Under the pieces are notes generated by a model, which worked only from the letters and a program-made list of their open reading frames with translations, was not told the DNA's origin and searched no databases. Positions 30,137 through 40,425 of a DNA stretch of 46,210 nucleotides are shown here, one piece after another; positions within the stretch are counted from its first letter, which is position 1, and each line of letters starts with the position of its first letter. Where the stretch lies: the NCBI GenBank assembly GCA_015231705.1, contig JADGBC010000006.1:1-46210 (forward strand). The letters are read 5' to 3'. This DNA comes from Desulfamplus sp. (GTDB lineage Bacteria > Desulfobacterota > Desulfobacteria > Desulfobacterales > Desulfobacteraceae). The translations under genes were made by a program, and so were the position numbers.

Positions 30137-30616
30137 TCATACCTTCACCTCACTTGAACCCGAGGTCTTTACGAAAATGTTACCGGTACCGATCTCAAGA
30201 CGAATTGTTCTGTTTACACTACCACCAACATCTGCATGGTTGATCAGCACATTGTTTTTGAATAAAATCTTTTTTAACGCCATATAATTGCGTTTTCCAA
30301 TATTAAAAAAACCTTTCTGATCAAGGATCTGAGAACCACCAAAGACTGAAACATGAATCCTTTTTTTTACAGCATTATATTTATATGTCTCTTTGAATAG
30401 TAACGGGATACCGCTGTCTGCAAACATATATGGATTTCGTTCTGCCTTTTTTTTATCAAGATTTGATTCAGGAAGCATATAATGTAAAATTCCTCCTGTT
30501 TTAGCAACTGGATCAAAAACAACAAGCCCTATACAGGAACCCAGTGAGTATGTAATTATTTCACTGTGTGGGTCGTTACTGACTTTCATATCTGAAACGC
30601 CGACTATAATTTTCAA
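30137..30616 (-). CDS. cheD: CheD receptor glutamine deamidase
   Basis: YSLGSCIGLVVFDP catalytic Cys region; GGILHYMLPES; VFGGSQIL. Confidence 0.92.
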   Translation of the reverse strand: MKIIVGVSDMKVSNDPHSEIITYSLGSCIGLVVFDPVAKTGGILHYMLPESNLDKKKAERNPYMFADSGIPLLFKETYKYNAVKKRIHVSVFGGSQILDQKGFFNIGKRNYMALKKILFKNNVLINHADVGGSVNRTIRLEIGTGNIFVKTSGSSEVKV

Positions 30617-30667
30617 TGTTTTAAACCTCGTTGTCAGTCTCTTGGCATACCGAAATTATGTAAATAT

Positions 30668-32854
30668 CTATATATTGGAAGCCAGTTCAAAAATACCATG
30701 CATGTCAAGAATAAGCCCCACCTTTCCGTCTGCAAGTATTGCACCTCCTGAAAAACCGGTAATATTTTGGAGTCCTCCTCCAAGGCTTTTTATAACGTAT
30801 TCATCTTTTCCCAGGAGTTCATCTACAAGCAATCCTCTCTTCTCCTCTTTGGATTCCACAACTACAACAAGGCTTTCCCAGGGATGTCGGGAGTCATTGT
30901 CAATATCACATATCTGCTTCATCCGAATCAGGGATATGAGTTCATCACGTTCCTTGATCATCTCCCCTTTTCCTTTCAATGTGAAACAATCTTTTTGATC
31001 TGGTCTGAATGACCGCCGAATTGATACCGTGGGGATAACATAGCGTTCTTTGCCAATTCTGACCAGCATTCCGTCAATGATCGCCAAGGTCAGAGGAAGG
31101 CTGATTGTAAAGCAGGTACCCATACCTCGAGTTGAGCGGATATCAAGGTTGCCTCTGAGCTTTTCAATCCCGTCTTTCACAACATCCATGCCGACCCCTC
31201 TTCCGGAAATATCGGTGATGGCACTTGCGGTTGAAAAACCAGGGGCCATTATAAGGTCAAAAATCTGGGTATCTGTGAGAGAAGCCTCTTTTTTGACAAG
31301 GCCAACAGTAATTCCTTTTTCAAGAATCCTGTCTCTGTCCAGCCCTTTACCATCATCCTCAATTTCAATGACAATACTTCCACCCTTATGATAGGCACGA
31401 AGAGAGATAGTACCTTGGGCTGGTTTGCCCGATGCAACTCTCTCCTTAGCCGGTTCAATACCATGATCAATAGCATTGCGAATCATGTGTACCATCGGTT
31501 CGTAGAGTGCGTCTACCACATTCCTATCTATTTCCGTCTCTTCGCCAGACATGTTAAGGGCCACATCTTTTTTTGATTTTCTGGAAAGATCTCTGATAAG
31601 ACGGATCATTTTGGTGAATGTTGAGTGGATAGGAATCATGCGCATTGACATGGCAATTCTTTGAATATTGGATACAATTTGTTCTAACTGATTGATGCTC
31701 TGATAAAGAGATGGGTCTTTCAGTGCCTGTTGTTTAAGCATGGACTGAGCAATTACAAGCTCTCCTGCATAGTCAACAAGATCATCAAGTTTATTTGTAT
31801 TTACTTTTACCTGGGTGGCAGTATATCTTTTGGTACTTTTTTGCTCCATGAGTGCCGCAGCAATATCAGTTGACCCTGCAAGTTCGTTTTCAAGCAGAAT
31901 TTCTCCTATTCTTTTGCCGGTCCGAGCCTGCTCCTCAAGAGCATCATCTAAAGCATTATCGTCAATAATGCCTTTTCTTATAAGAATCTTGCCCACAGGC
32001 TCTTTAGTATCATTAGAGAGAAGTGGAGGTAGTTTTTGTAGCTTAAGTCTTAATGGTTCAATATCTATATCATGGTCATCTGGTTTTGTTTTATTTTCAG
32101 AACTCTGTCTGACTCTGGAAAGAAGTTGCTTTAGAAGATCAACGGATTCGAGAATAGCGTCTGTGGCCGTGTCATTGATTAGGAAATCTCCGTTTCTGGC
32201 ACAGTCCAGAAGGTTTTCAGTACTGTGGGAGAGTTTGTTTATCTTTTTAAGATCAAGAAAACCTGATACCCCTTTAATTGTGTGAAAAGGGCGAAAAATA
32301 TTGTTGATAATCTCATGGTTTGAGGGATCTTGTTCAAGTTCCATGAGTTCTACCTCAATGGTATCAAGATTCTCTTCAGCCTCCCCTACGAAATCAGATA
32401 ATATCTCTAGGTCTTCTTCTGAAATCTCTTCCGAAGTGCTCTCTGTTTCAAGATTTGTATCTGATGAAGAGATAGCAGCTTTGGAATTCACATCCGAATC
32501 TATGGAAGAGGAGGAGGTCTGCTGTTCAAAAAAAGATGCTTCAAGGATTTGGAGAACATCTGATATATCAAAAATAAAGTCAGCACCTTTTTCAAGATGC
32601 CTGACAAGAGCATGAAGGAGCGTCAAACCCTGCTCTAAGGGAGCAGTCGTTGTGAATGTTTTGGTAGCCATACGTTTGACATAAGATTTATATGCACCAG
32701 TTACAGTTTGCAATGTTGGTGCATTGAAATCTGACGATAAAACTTCAATCTCTTCTAATGTCTTTATCATGGAATCAAGAGGTGGAGTCTGACCAATGCA
32801 CAGGCCAGCCACCTGAGAAGAGAGGTTCTCAAGTGATTGTTTTAATCTTTCCAT
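30668..32854 (-). CDS. cheA: CheA histidine kinase with an internal GspE-N-like module
   Basis: FHTIKGVSGFLDL Hpt; MIRNAIDHGIE; GRGVGMDVVKDGIEKLRG; C-terminal CheW-like domain. Confidence 0.95.
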   Translation of the reverse strand: MERLKQSLENLSSQVAGLCIGQTPPLDSMIKTLEEIEVLSSDFNAPTLQTVTGAYKSYVKRMATKTFTTTAPLEQGLTLLHALVRHLEKGADFIFDISDVLQILEASFFEQQTSSSSIDSDVNSKAAISSSDTNLETESTSEEISEEDLEILSDFVGEAEENLDTIEVELMELEQDPSNHEIINNIFRPFHTIKGVSGFLDLKKINKLSHSTENLLDCARNGDFLINDTATDAILESVDLLKQLLSRVRQSSENKTKPDDHDIDIEPLRLKLQKLPPLLSNDTKEPVGKILIRKGIIDDNALDDALEEQARTGKRIGEILLENELAGSTDIAAALMEQKSTKRYTATQVKVNTNKLDDLVDYAGELVIAQSMLKQQALKDPSLYQSINQLEQIVSNIQRIAMSMRMIPIHSTFTKMIRLIRDLSRKSKKDVALNMSGEETEIDRNVVDALYEPMVHMIRNAIDHGIEPAKERVASGKPAQGTISLRAYHKGGSIVIEIEDDGKGLDRDRILEKGITVGLVKKEASLTDTQIFDLIMAPGFSTASAITDISGRGVGMDVVKDGIEKLRGNLDIRSTRGMGTCFTISLPLTLAIIDGMLVRIGKERYVIPTVSIRRSFRPDQKDCFTLKGKGEMIKERDELISLIRMKQICDIDNDSRHPWESLVVVVESKEEKRGLLVDELLGKDEYVIKSLGGGLQNITGFSGGAILADGKVGLILDMHGIFELASNI

Positions 32855-33150
32855 AATCCTTCTGCTACCTTGAACTAATTGTCAATATGCTTGTAAGTAG
32901 AATAGAACAAATAGATCTTATATTTTTTTTACAATACGTATCATTGAGCAAATATAATAGTTCATGGAAAACAGTGATGTCAAGGATGGAATAGATTTTG
33001 GCAAGAAAAAGGACGCCCCCTGTCTATTTATGAACAGAGGGATATTTGAGAATAGTCGAGAATTTTATCATCCTTTGTAGCGGTTTTGATTTGGCCAAAC
33101 CGCTATATGATGTGATCAAAAAATTGGAGATCGGATTTTTTACGAGACCA

Positions 33151-34212
33151 TCAAGTTTGAATTTCTGTCAAGCTTGGCATGATAGTATTTCTGCCGTTGA
33201 GTTTTGCCTTGTACATCATGGTGTCAGCATCTTCAATAAGCTTGAGCATATCTGCTGAATCTGCCTGTTTATTCGAAGATGCAAGAGAAGAGATGCCAAA
33301 GCTTGCAGTTACCCAGATCTCTCCTGATTCAGTGACAATACTTTGATCTTCGATTTGTTGCCTTAAGCGTTCAGAAAGCTCCATGGCCTCTTTTTTTCCG
33401 GTTGAGGGGAGTATTGCAATAAACTCTTCTCCGCCATATCTTGCAAGAATGTCTCCGGTTCTAATATTTTTTTTTACTATATTGGATACATGTTGCAGTA
33501 CTTTATCTCCAGCTTGATGGCCATATGTATCGTTGACTTTCTTGAAATGGTCTATGTCAAACATGAATACTGATAAAGGGGTTTGATGTCTTTTTGCACT
33601 AGCAATATTTTTTCTTATCTGCTCCTCAAATTCTCGTCTGTTATAACAGCCGGTAAGAGGGTCAAGTGTTGCCGCATTGGTTAGGTGTTCAATATTGATC
33701 TGTTTAGACAGAGCAATACCGGTACTTTTAAGAATCATCCCAACTATATCATCATGATAATCCGGCATATTCCGGTTTGGAAGCATGTAGATTTTTCCTT
33801 GGCATTTTTGTTCATCAAGGAGATACGACACAAGATTCTCAAGGCTGAACTCATGTTCTTTTTCATCACTCTGGAAGGTGTGATTGAGATAATTGATTTC
33901 AGAGTCACCAGATAAGTTGAAGTCCTGAATGAAAACTGATTCTAAGGATTTTCTGTACATTCTGGGATCTAGCCATACATCAATACCTGTTTCACGCTGT
34001 ATAACAAAGGCAAACAGGCGATAGTTTAAAATTTCCTTTAGACAGACAGACATCTCGTTGATGATCCCCTGAACAGAGTTTTGCTGATTTAAGTTGATTA
34101 TGTGTCTTGTCAGTTTTTTATGGTCTGCATTTTTTATTGCAGCATTAAAAAGAAATGGCAACATTTGGAATAGTTTTGTCAATTCAACTTTCATCACTCT
34201 CTCCTTATCCAT
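33151..34212 (-). CDS. Soluble diguanylate cyclase (GGDEF)
   Basis: DPLTGCYNRREFEEQI, VFMFDIDHFKKVNDTYGHQAGD, RTGDILARYGGEEF. Confidence 0.92.
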   Translation of the reverse strand: MDKERVMKVELTKLFQMLPFLFNAAIKNADHKKLTRHIINLNQQNSVQGIINEMSVCLKEILNYRLFAFVIQRETGIDVWLDPRMYRKSLESVFIQDFNLSGDSEINYLNHTFQSDEKEHEFSLENLVSYLLDEQKCQGKIYMLPNRNMPDYHDDIVGMILKSTGIALSKQINIEHLTNAATLDPLTGCYNRREFEEQIRKNIASAKRHQTPLSVFMFDIDHFKKVNDTYGHQAGDKVLQHVSNIVKKNIRTGDILARYGGEEFIAILPSTGKKEAMELSERLRQQIEDQSIVTESGEIWVTASFGISSLASSNKQADSADMLKLIEDADTMMYKAKLNGRNTIMPSLTEIQT

Positions 34213-34463
34213 TATTAATTATCAAGTTCTCCAATTGATAGGCTATAAATAAGAGTCTATCAATTTAAAAAGGAAAGTATGCAAACGATATGCCATTCAT
34301 ATTAAATAAAAATAATGTTTTAAAATACAGGGAGTTATTCGGATTAACTTGATGGATTGAGGTGGAATATGGAAAAATTTGCCGTTGGTGTCGGCATTTT
34401 GGCGTCACCTCACTGACAGGGTCAGTGATTTCAATAAATGATAATAAATTACAAAACTACCTG

Positions 34464-34505
34464 AAAAAAAAATTGACGGCATAGACTTTTTTAAATCTAT
34501 GCCGT
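34464..34505 (-). terminator. Rho-independent terminator of the cold-shock gene
   Basis: Minus strand ACGGCATAGA...TCTATGCCGT 10-bp stem followed by a U-tract. Confidence 0.92.
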
Positions 34506-34557
34506 TCTCTGCATTATAGAACTTACTACTTTATAGTGAATATTATTACGGAGAGAG

Positions 34558-34758
34558 TTATTGTTTTGTCACATTTTTGGCAGCCGGGCCTCTGTCGTTC
34601 TCCTCAATGTCAAATGTTACTCTATCTCCCTCTGAAAGGGTTTTAAATCCTGACATGTTTATGGCCGTGTGATGGACAAAAACATCACTGCCACCATCCT
34701 GTTCAATAAACCCAAACCCTTTTTTGTCGCTAAACCATTTTACTGTTCCTTGTGCCAA
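34558..34758 (-). CDS. Cold-shock domain protein
   Basis: [33 protein letters not shown]. Confidence 0.97.
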   Translation of the reverse strand: MAQGTVKWFSDKKGFGFIEQDGGSDVFVHHTAINMSGFKTLSEGDRVTFDIEENDRGPAAKNVTKQ

Positions 34759-34914
34759 AACCTTACCTCCTTAAAAATATCATATCATTTGGTTTTTACA
34801 CCAATTGTCCCCCAAGGGGGATATGCCCCAAGGTCATTATAAATAAAGACCTATTTACTGATTAAATTATCTCTATTTGTTATGAAACAATAAACTAATT
34901 CTCAACTAATAGAT

Positions 34915-34950
34915 AAAAAAGAATAAAGTGTGTATTTGTAAAACACACTT
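34915..34950 (-). terminator. Terminator overlapping the qmoC stop codon
   Basis: Minus strand AAGTGTGT...ACACACTT then TTATTCTTTTTT. Confidence 0.8.
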
Positions 34951-36130
34951 ATTTTCTGTTGGCATACTCTGCATAAGACATGGCAGTAATTCTGTAAACC
35001 AGATGTGCCATTTTTGAAAAAGGTAGAAATGCAAACAGATTAAAAATGGCAATCAGATGAAGATAATACATAAAATATGTAAGGTATTCTGACCCTGCAA
35101 GTCTTGTCATTTCAGTCAAAAGACCTGTTGCACCCAATGCAAATACAATTCCAAGAATGTACCAATCTTTATAAGAGGATACCTGATCTTTTTTAGCAAG
35201 TCTGTTTTTAATCATCAGGGCACTTCCAATTACTAAAGCCGCACCGCTTATGTTGGCTAACCATTTTACAGGATTAAGTTGGGAGTATGGTCCAGGAATG
35301 TGGAAAATATATAGAACTACAAAGAATATATTTGTGACAACAAAAAGGCCAATAAAAGAGTATAGTACCATCATGTGGGCAGTGGCTCTATCCTGATTTG
35401 CCTCGCACTGGTTAAATTTATCATGCTTGATAATGGTCGGAAGTACTTTTAGGAACGCTTGTAAAAAACCTTTAGGAGACCAATTTTCACTTTTATCAGT
35501 TTTGCCTTCTGCAACTGCATTGGCATGTATGTCTTTAATAAAGTTCTTAAGGCCTAATGCAAAAACAATAACTACAAAACCAGCAAGAGGCACAAAGGTA
35601 AGGTCAACAAACCATGTTGAGACAAAATTTGCATGAGCGATAACATCGTGTCCCCCACCATGAGACCACTCTATACCAAAATTATGGAACAGTTTTGTCA
35701 TGGTCTCGCCGCCAGCAATGGTTATCCATGCAAGAATCGCAAACCATATGGCCGGGATACCAAGCAGAAACGGAAGTTTTTTAGGATCTTTGACTGCATC
35801 TGCAAGAATTTTTGGTTGAGCATATTCATTAATTGCTGCGTATCTCACAGCAGACAGTACATCTCCTGGTCTTGCTCCTCTTGGACAGAGCTCAGAACAG
35901 TCTCCGCATTCGTGACACAGCCATATGTCAGCGTTAGCTATCAGCTTGTCTTTCAATCCCCAGGATGCGGCAATCATCTCTTTTCTTGGAAACGGGCTGT
36001 TTTCAGGAGCAATCGGACATGCAACTGAACAAGTTGCACACTGGAAGCATTTTTTCAGGGTTTCTGCCCCCAGACCAGTTATCTCATCTATGAATTGAAG
36101 ATCTGGTTGAACAAGGTATTTTTCACTCAT
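34949..36130 (-). CDS. qmoC: Quinone-interacting membrane-bound oxidoreductase subunit QmoC
   Basis: CFQCATCSVACPIAPENSPFPRKEM and CHECGDCSELCPRGARPGD 4Fe-4S motifs plus heme-b-type membrane domain; follows qmoAB. Confidence 0.93.
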   Translation of the reverse strand: MSEKYLVQPDLQFIDEITGLGAETLKKCFQCATCSVACPIAPENSPFPRKEMIAASWGLKDKLIANADIWLCHECGDCSELCPRGARPGDVLSAVRYAAINEYAQPKILADAVKDPKKLPFLLGIPAIWFAILAWITIAGGETMTKLFHNFGIEWSHGGGHDVIAHANFVSTWFVDLTFVPLAGFVVIVFALGLKNFIKDIHANAVAEGKTDKSENWSPKGFLQAFLKVLPTIIKHDKFNQCEANQDRATAHMMVLYSFIGLFVVTNIFFVVLYIFHIPGPYSQLNPVKWLANISGAALVIGSALMIKNRLAKKDQVSSYKDWYILGIVFALGATGLLTEMTRLAGSEYLTYFMYYLHLIAIFNLFAFLPFSKMAHLVYRITAMSYAEYANRK

Positions 36131-36227
36131 ACTGCTGTAACCTCCTAAGTCAGTATATGGTCAGTTTTCTAAAATCAGAACAAATTTCAATAAGTCAGAA
36201 TAGAAACTTCTTTCAAAAAGAATGTAT

Positions 36228-36259
36228 AGACAGGCACTCCTGTTGAAGAGTGCCTGTCT
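36228..36259 (-). promoter_or_regulatory. 12-bp perfect stem-loop between qmoB and qmoC
   Basis: AGACAGGCACTC-CTGTTGAA-GAGTGCCTGTCT. Confidence 0.75.
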
Positions 36260-36309
36260 AAAACAGAGATTAATGATCTGTTTTAATCTTGAAAGGAGTT
36301 GTAGAAAAG

Positions 36310-38646
36310 TTAGAATCCTTTGAATGGATTGGGGCCTAAAGCTTCAATCTCTTCTACAAAATCACTCAAAAGAGTTGGGAGTTTATCATACTCATCAATG
36401 GCAATCTCTGCAAATCTGACACGCTCCTCTTCAAGAGCAAGGCTTGAAAGGGCGTCTCCGATCTTTTTAACTCTGACCTCTGCAAGTTCGCTGCCTTTGA
36501 CAAAATGGCACTGGTAATTATCACCATGCTTGCAACCGACAAGGATAACTCCGTCCATTCCCTGGGCAAGGGCATCCTTGATCCAGATCGTGTTGACAGA
36601 ACCAAGACAGCGTACAGGAATAACTCTGACATCAGGTGAATAGTCAATTTTATTCATACCAACCATATCAAGTGCAGGGTATGCGTCATTTTCGCAAACA
36701 AGTGCCAGGATTCTGAAAGGAGGTTCATCATAGTCATCTTCAGATGGAACCTTGACCGCTTTGATCTGTGAACCAATACTGTCAATGCTGTAATCTGCAA
36801 AACTGATAATTCTTTCAGGACATGCACCCATACAGGTTCCGCAGCGTCTGCAACGGGTTGGGTTAACTTTTGGAGTTCCCTTGGCATCATCATCCAATGC
36901 ACCAAATGGACACTCAACAGTACATCTCTTGCACTGAGTACATCTTTGGAAAAAGAAGTCAGGGAATGTCATGTCACCGGATCTTGGGTGCACAGCAACG
37001 CCTCTGTTTGCAGATTCAATACACTGAATTGCCTTGAGTGCAGCACCGGCAGCATCTTCGATAGATTCTTCAATAGTCATGCTTCTTTTGATGGCACCAG
37101 CCGCATAGACACCGGTTCTCTGAGTCTCGTATGGAAAACAGATGTAGTTTGAGTCAGCATATCCGCCAAAAATGTCATTGTCTCTGAATCCAGGACCCTG
37201 TCTGTAGGCAAGGTTTATAATAGGATCATCAACAGTGACAGGTACCATGCCGGCAGAAAGAACAACAAGGTCTGCCTTTATATTAAGATCTTTACCAAGA
37301 AGGGTGTTCTGGGTTTCAACAATAAGATCCTTACCAGTTTGAGCAACAGCAGTTACAGCACCTTTTGTCATGAAAATTCCATTGTCCTGCTGCATGCTTT
37401 TGTAGAAATTTTCTTGAAGCCCCGGAGTTCTCATGTGCTGATAGATGATATATGCCTTACCGTCAGCGTAGTCGTTTCTAACATATTTTGCCTGTTTCAG
37501 GGCAACCTGACTTGTAACTGAACCGCAGTATGGAAAATCTGCATCATCTTCATTTTTTCCTGGAGATTGGATAAAGACAACAGATTTTGCCTCTTTACCA
37601 TCAGATGGCCTGACAATTTTACCTTTGGCAGCAATTTTCTCAAACTGATCATTAGTTATAACATCAGGAAGATCAATACCAAGGTGGGTATAAGCCTCAC
37701 TTTTCAGATTATCAGGGCGCCAGCCTGCAGCCAGAATGACGGCACCATACAACTCACCTTTGGGATCCAGTGTCAAAATATCTTCTTTACCTTTGTTGTA
37801 TTCAAGATACTTGGCATGTTGTGCTTCCGCATCAAGCTCTTTACCCTTCTCATCTACAAGCATCTCAGCTGGAAGGGGGAACGGAACGTCAAAGGAGATC
37901 TTTTCACCGGGTTTTTTGAAAGTAACCGTAAATTCACCTGGCTGGCCAGCAATACGTGCAACCTCTGTAGAGGTTTTTACTTCAATATTTGGATACTGCT
38001 GGATCTCTGCAATTTTTTCATCCACTAAAGTGGGAATAAGTTGCTCATATGGAGCCTCAACTGGCATCTGGCTTCTCATCTGAGATGTATATCCACCAAG
38101 TTTTGCCTGTTTCTCAACAATGGTTACTTCAAACCCAGCTTTTGCTGCATCCAATGCGGCAGAGATTCCCGTTATTCCACCACCAAGAACAAGAATTTTT
38201 CTGGAAAAACTCTCTGTTTTATATGGTTCAGGAAGTTTTACTTTTTCAACACGGATCATTCCCATTCTGATGTAATCAGATGCTTTCATCTGAATTCTAT
38301 CAAAGTAAGCACTGTCATCCTTCTGCTCTTCTGTAAGTGCGGGATACTTTTCACGGGAGTGGGGCCATACAACGCCCTCTCTTAAGTTAACTCTTTCAAT
38401 AATGCATCCATTAAAATTGAACACATCAAAGTTAACTCGTTTGGAACATGCACCAATGACCATTGCATTGACTTTGCCATCATCAACATCTTTTTTGATC
38501 ATGGCAACGCCCTCTTTGCCGCAGAGAAAGGGATGGGTTGTACAGTTAACACCCTCATCATCGGGTATCTCAACCAAAGCATCCATGTCCAAGGTATCAC
38601 CGATTCCGCATCCTGTGCAGATATATACGCCGTATTTCTTATTCAT
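36310..38646 (-). CDS. qmoB: Quinone-interacting membrane-bound oxidoreductase subunit QmoB
   Basis: HdrA-like FAD domain VLGGGITGISAALDAAKAGFEV; ferredoxin motifs CTQCKRCTVECPFGALD; MvhD-like C-terminus. Confidence 0.93.
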   Translation of the reverse strand: MNKKYGVYICTGCGIGDTLDMDALVEIPDDEGVNCTTHPFLCGKEGVAMIKKDVDDGKVNAMVIGACSKRVNFDVFNFNGCIIERVNLREGVVWPHSREKYPALTEEQKDDSAYFDRIQMKASDYIRMGMIRVEKVKLPEPYKTESFSRKILVLGGGITGISAALDAAKAGFEVTIVEKQAKLGGYTSQMRSQMPVEAPYEQLIPTLVDEKIAEIQQYPNIEVKTSTEVARIAGQPGEFTVTFKKPGEKISFDVPFPLPAEMLVDEKGKELDAEAQHAKYLEYNKGKEDILTLDPKGELYGAVILAAGWRPDNLKSEAYTHLGIDLPDVITNDQFEKIAAKGKIVRPSDGKEAKSVVFIQSPGKNEDDADFPYCGSVTSQVALKQAKYVRNDYADGKAYIIYQHMRTPGLQENFYKSMQQDNGIFMTKGAVTAVAQTGKDLIVETQNTLLGKDLNIKADLVVLSAGMVPVTVDDPIINLAYRQGPGFRDNDIFGGYADSNYICFPYETQRTGVYAAGAIKRSMTIEESIEDAAGAALKAIQCIESANRGVAVHPRSGDMTFPDFFFQRCTQCKRCTVECPFGALDDDAKGTPKVNPTRCRRCGTCMGACPERIISFADYSIDSIGSQIKAVKVPSEDDYDEPPFRILALVCENDAYPALDMVGMNKIDYSPDVRVIPVRCLGSVNTIWIKDALAQGMDGVILVGCKHGDNYQCHFVKGSELAEVRVKKIGDALSSLALEEERVRFAEIAIDEYDKLPTLLSDFVEEIEALGPNPFKGF

Positions 38647-38655
38647 GGTAATCCT

Positions 38656-39930
38656 CTACCTCCTCACCAGCGTCTGAATGGCTTTGAGGGCCATGCCGGT
38701 TGCATTCTGGTTGGATGAGACAACATCTGCCGGCTTGTTGGCACATCCTGCAGCAAACATGCCGCCCTTTTTAAAGTCATTGATAACAAAACCGTCAGTA
38801 TTAAATTTCAAATCAGCGTTTGGTTTATCCGCAGATAAATTTGGCTGCATGCCAGTTGCCAGAACAAGCATGTCAACAGTCTGTCTCACTTTTTCGCCAG
38901 AAATAGTATCTTCAGCAACAAGTTTTATGTTGCCAGTTCCACTCTCCTCGCTTACCTCTGCCACTTTGCCTTTGACAAAAAAGACATTCTCATCCTGTTT
39001 CAGATTTTTGTAGAAACTCTCATATTTTCTGCCAGGAGTACGAAGATCAATGTAGTAGATATAAATTTTTGCATCAGGATATTGCTCTCTTAGGTAAGTG
39101 GCATGTTTAAGGGATGCCATGCAGCAGATATATGAGCAGTAGGGAAGATGATTTTCATCTCTTGAACCCGCACACTGTACAAAAGCAATGGTTGAAGGAG
39201 CCTTGTCATCGGAGGGCCTGATTATTTTTCCTTCTGTTGGACCGTTTTTAGAAGCAAGTCTTTCAAGCATCATATTTGTGATAACATTCTGGTATCTGCC
39301 AAACCCCAAGTTATCTATTCTTGCAGCATCATATGGTTTCCATCCGGTTGACCATACAACGGCTCCGACTTTAAGGGTAACACTCTTTGCCTGCATATCA
39401 AAATCAACTGCATTATACTTGCAGGCTTCTTTGCATTTTTCCCTGTCATCGCTGCTCATGGAAGGAGACATAACATATCGTGATGGGAAAGCCATATTGT
39501 GAGGAATGTAAGCAGCCTTTCTTCTGTTCATGCCAAAGTTGAATTCATTAGATATTTCAGATTCACAAACTTTGGCACATTCACCGCAGGCTGTGCAGTT
39601 TTCATTGACATATCTGGGGCTTATATTGACTTCAACAGAGTAATCCCCAGGAGTTCCTGTGACTTTTTCAACCTCAGCCATTGTCATGACCTTGATTTTG
39701 GGATTATCTTTGATTCTTTTGTAATTTATCTCAAGGCCACATGTAGGTGGGCAAAGTTTTGGAAAGTAGTGCTTAAGTTGAGATACTCTTCCCCCTAATG
39801 AAGGTTCCTTTTCAATCAGGAACACCTCATAACCCACTTCGGCAGCTTCCAGGGCAGTTGTAAGGCCACTGATGCCGCCACCAACTACCATGATGCTTCC
39901 GTTGGCCGGGGTTGATTTGTCTATTGTCAT
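38656..39930 (-). CDS. qmoA: Quinone-interacting membrane-bound oxidoreductase subunit QmoA
   Basis: HdrA-like VVGGGISGLTTALEAAEVGYEVFLIEKEPSLGGRVSQL; gene order. Confidence 0.93.
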   Translation of the reverse strand: MTIDKSTPANGSIMVVGGGISGLTTALEAAEVGYEVFLIEKEPSLGGRVSQLKHYFPKLCPPTCGLEINYKRIKDNPKIKVMTMAEVEKVTGTPGDYSVEVNISPRYVNENCTACGECAKVCESEISNEFNFGMNRRKAAYIPHNMAFPSRYVMSPSMSSDDREKCKEACKYNAVDFDMQAKSVTLKVGAVVWSTGWKPYDAARIDNLGFGRYQNVITNMMLERLASKNGPTEGKIIRPSDDKAPSTIAFVQCAGSRDENHLPYCSYICCMASLKHATYLREQYPDAKIYIYYIDLRTPGRKYESFYKNLKQDENVFFVKGKVAEVSEESGTGNIKLVAEDTISGEKVRQTVDMLVLATGMQPNLSADKPNADLKFNTDGFVINDFKKGGMFAAGCANKPADVVSSNQNATGMALKAIQTLVRR

Positions 39931-40245
39931 ACTATCCCTCCGTGCATACGTAAGATGTTAAAAAAATAATATTTAAGGATGTCGGGAATCAGGCACATTC
40001 ACATTATCCGGCATCCTGTGTCCTTTTGAAATCTGAGACTCGCAAACTGCAACCTGAAAAGGAATTTTAAAGCATTATGCAATATTGCTATTGTCTTTAC
40101 TTTTAAGTTTTTTAAACAAAATAAGAGTAAAAAATGGAGGCATCCTACTCCAGTTGCAACTCCCCAACCCCCTTTTCTTAAAGGACACAGGAATCGAAAA
40201 AACTCATGTACAAAAAGAGCTTCGATATTCCCGTACATCAGAATT

Positions 40246-40288
40246 TTAAAAAACCCCCAGGCACAAACATAGGTTGCACCTGGAGGTT
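40246..40288 (-). terminator. Rho-independent terminator downstream of aprA
   Basis: Minus strand AACCTCCAGGTGCA...TGTGCCTGGGGGTT, 14 bp with three G.U pairs, then TTTT. Confidence 0.85.
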
Positions 40289-40425
40289 ATATATGTACTA
40301 ACTGACGTACCTTTTTTCAATATGGCAGAGTATCCTGACTTCAGGTTTAGACACCAGCACTGTTGTTATCTGGTGTATATCACTTTGATCTGAGAACTCA
40401 ACCATTCTGATCCAGCACTCTATCA

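Noticed and set aside
33079-33104. AGCGGTTT...AAACCGCT hairpin as a terminator for the GGDEF gene
   Set aside because: Stem is real but no U-tract on either strand; function unclear.
34400-34440. TCACTGAC-AGG-GTCAGTGA hairpin as a family-1 member
   Set aside because: Good 8-bp stem but lacks the second hairpin and the CATGNCCGTTAT end; treated as an unrelated hairpin.
36320-38718. Plus-strand ORFs opposite qmoB/qmoA
   Set aside because: Antisense to confidently identified genes; no independent domain motifs.
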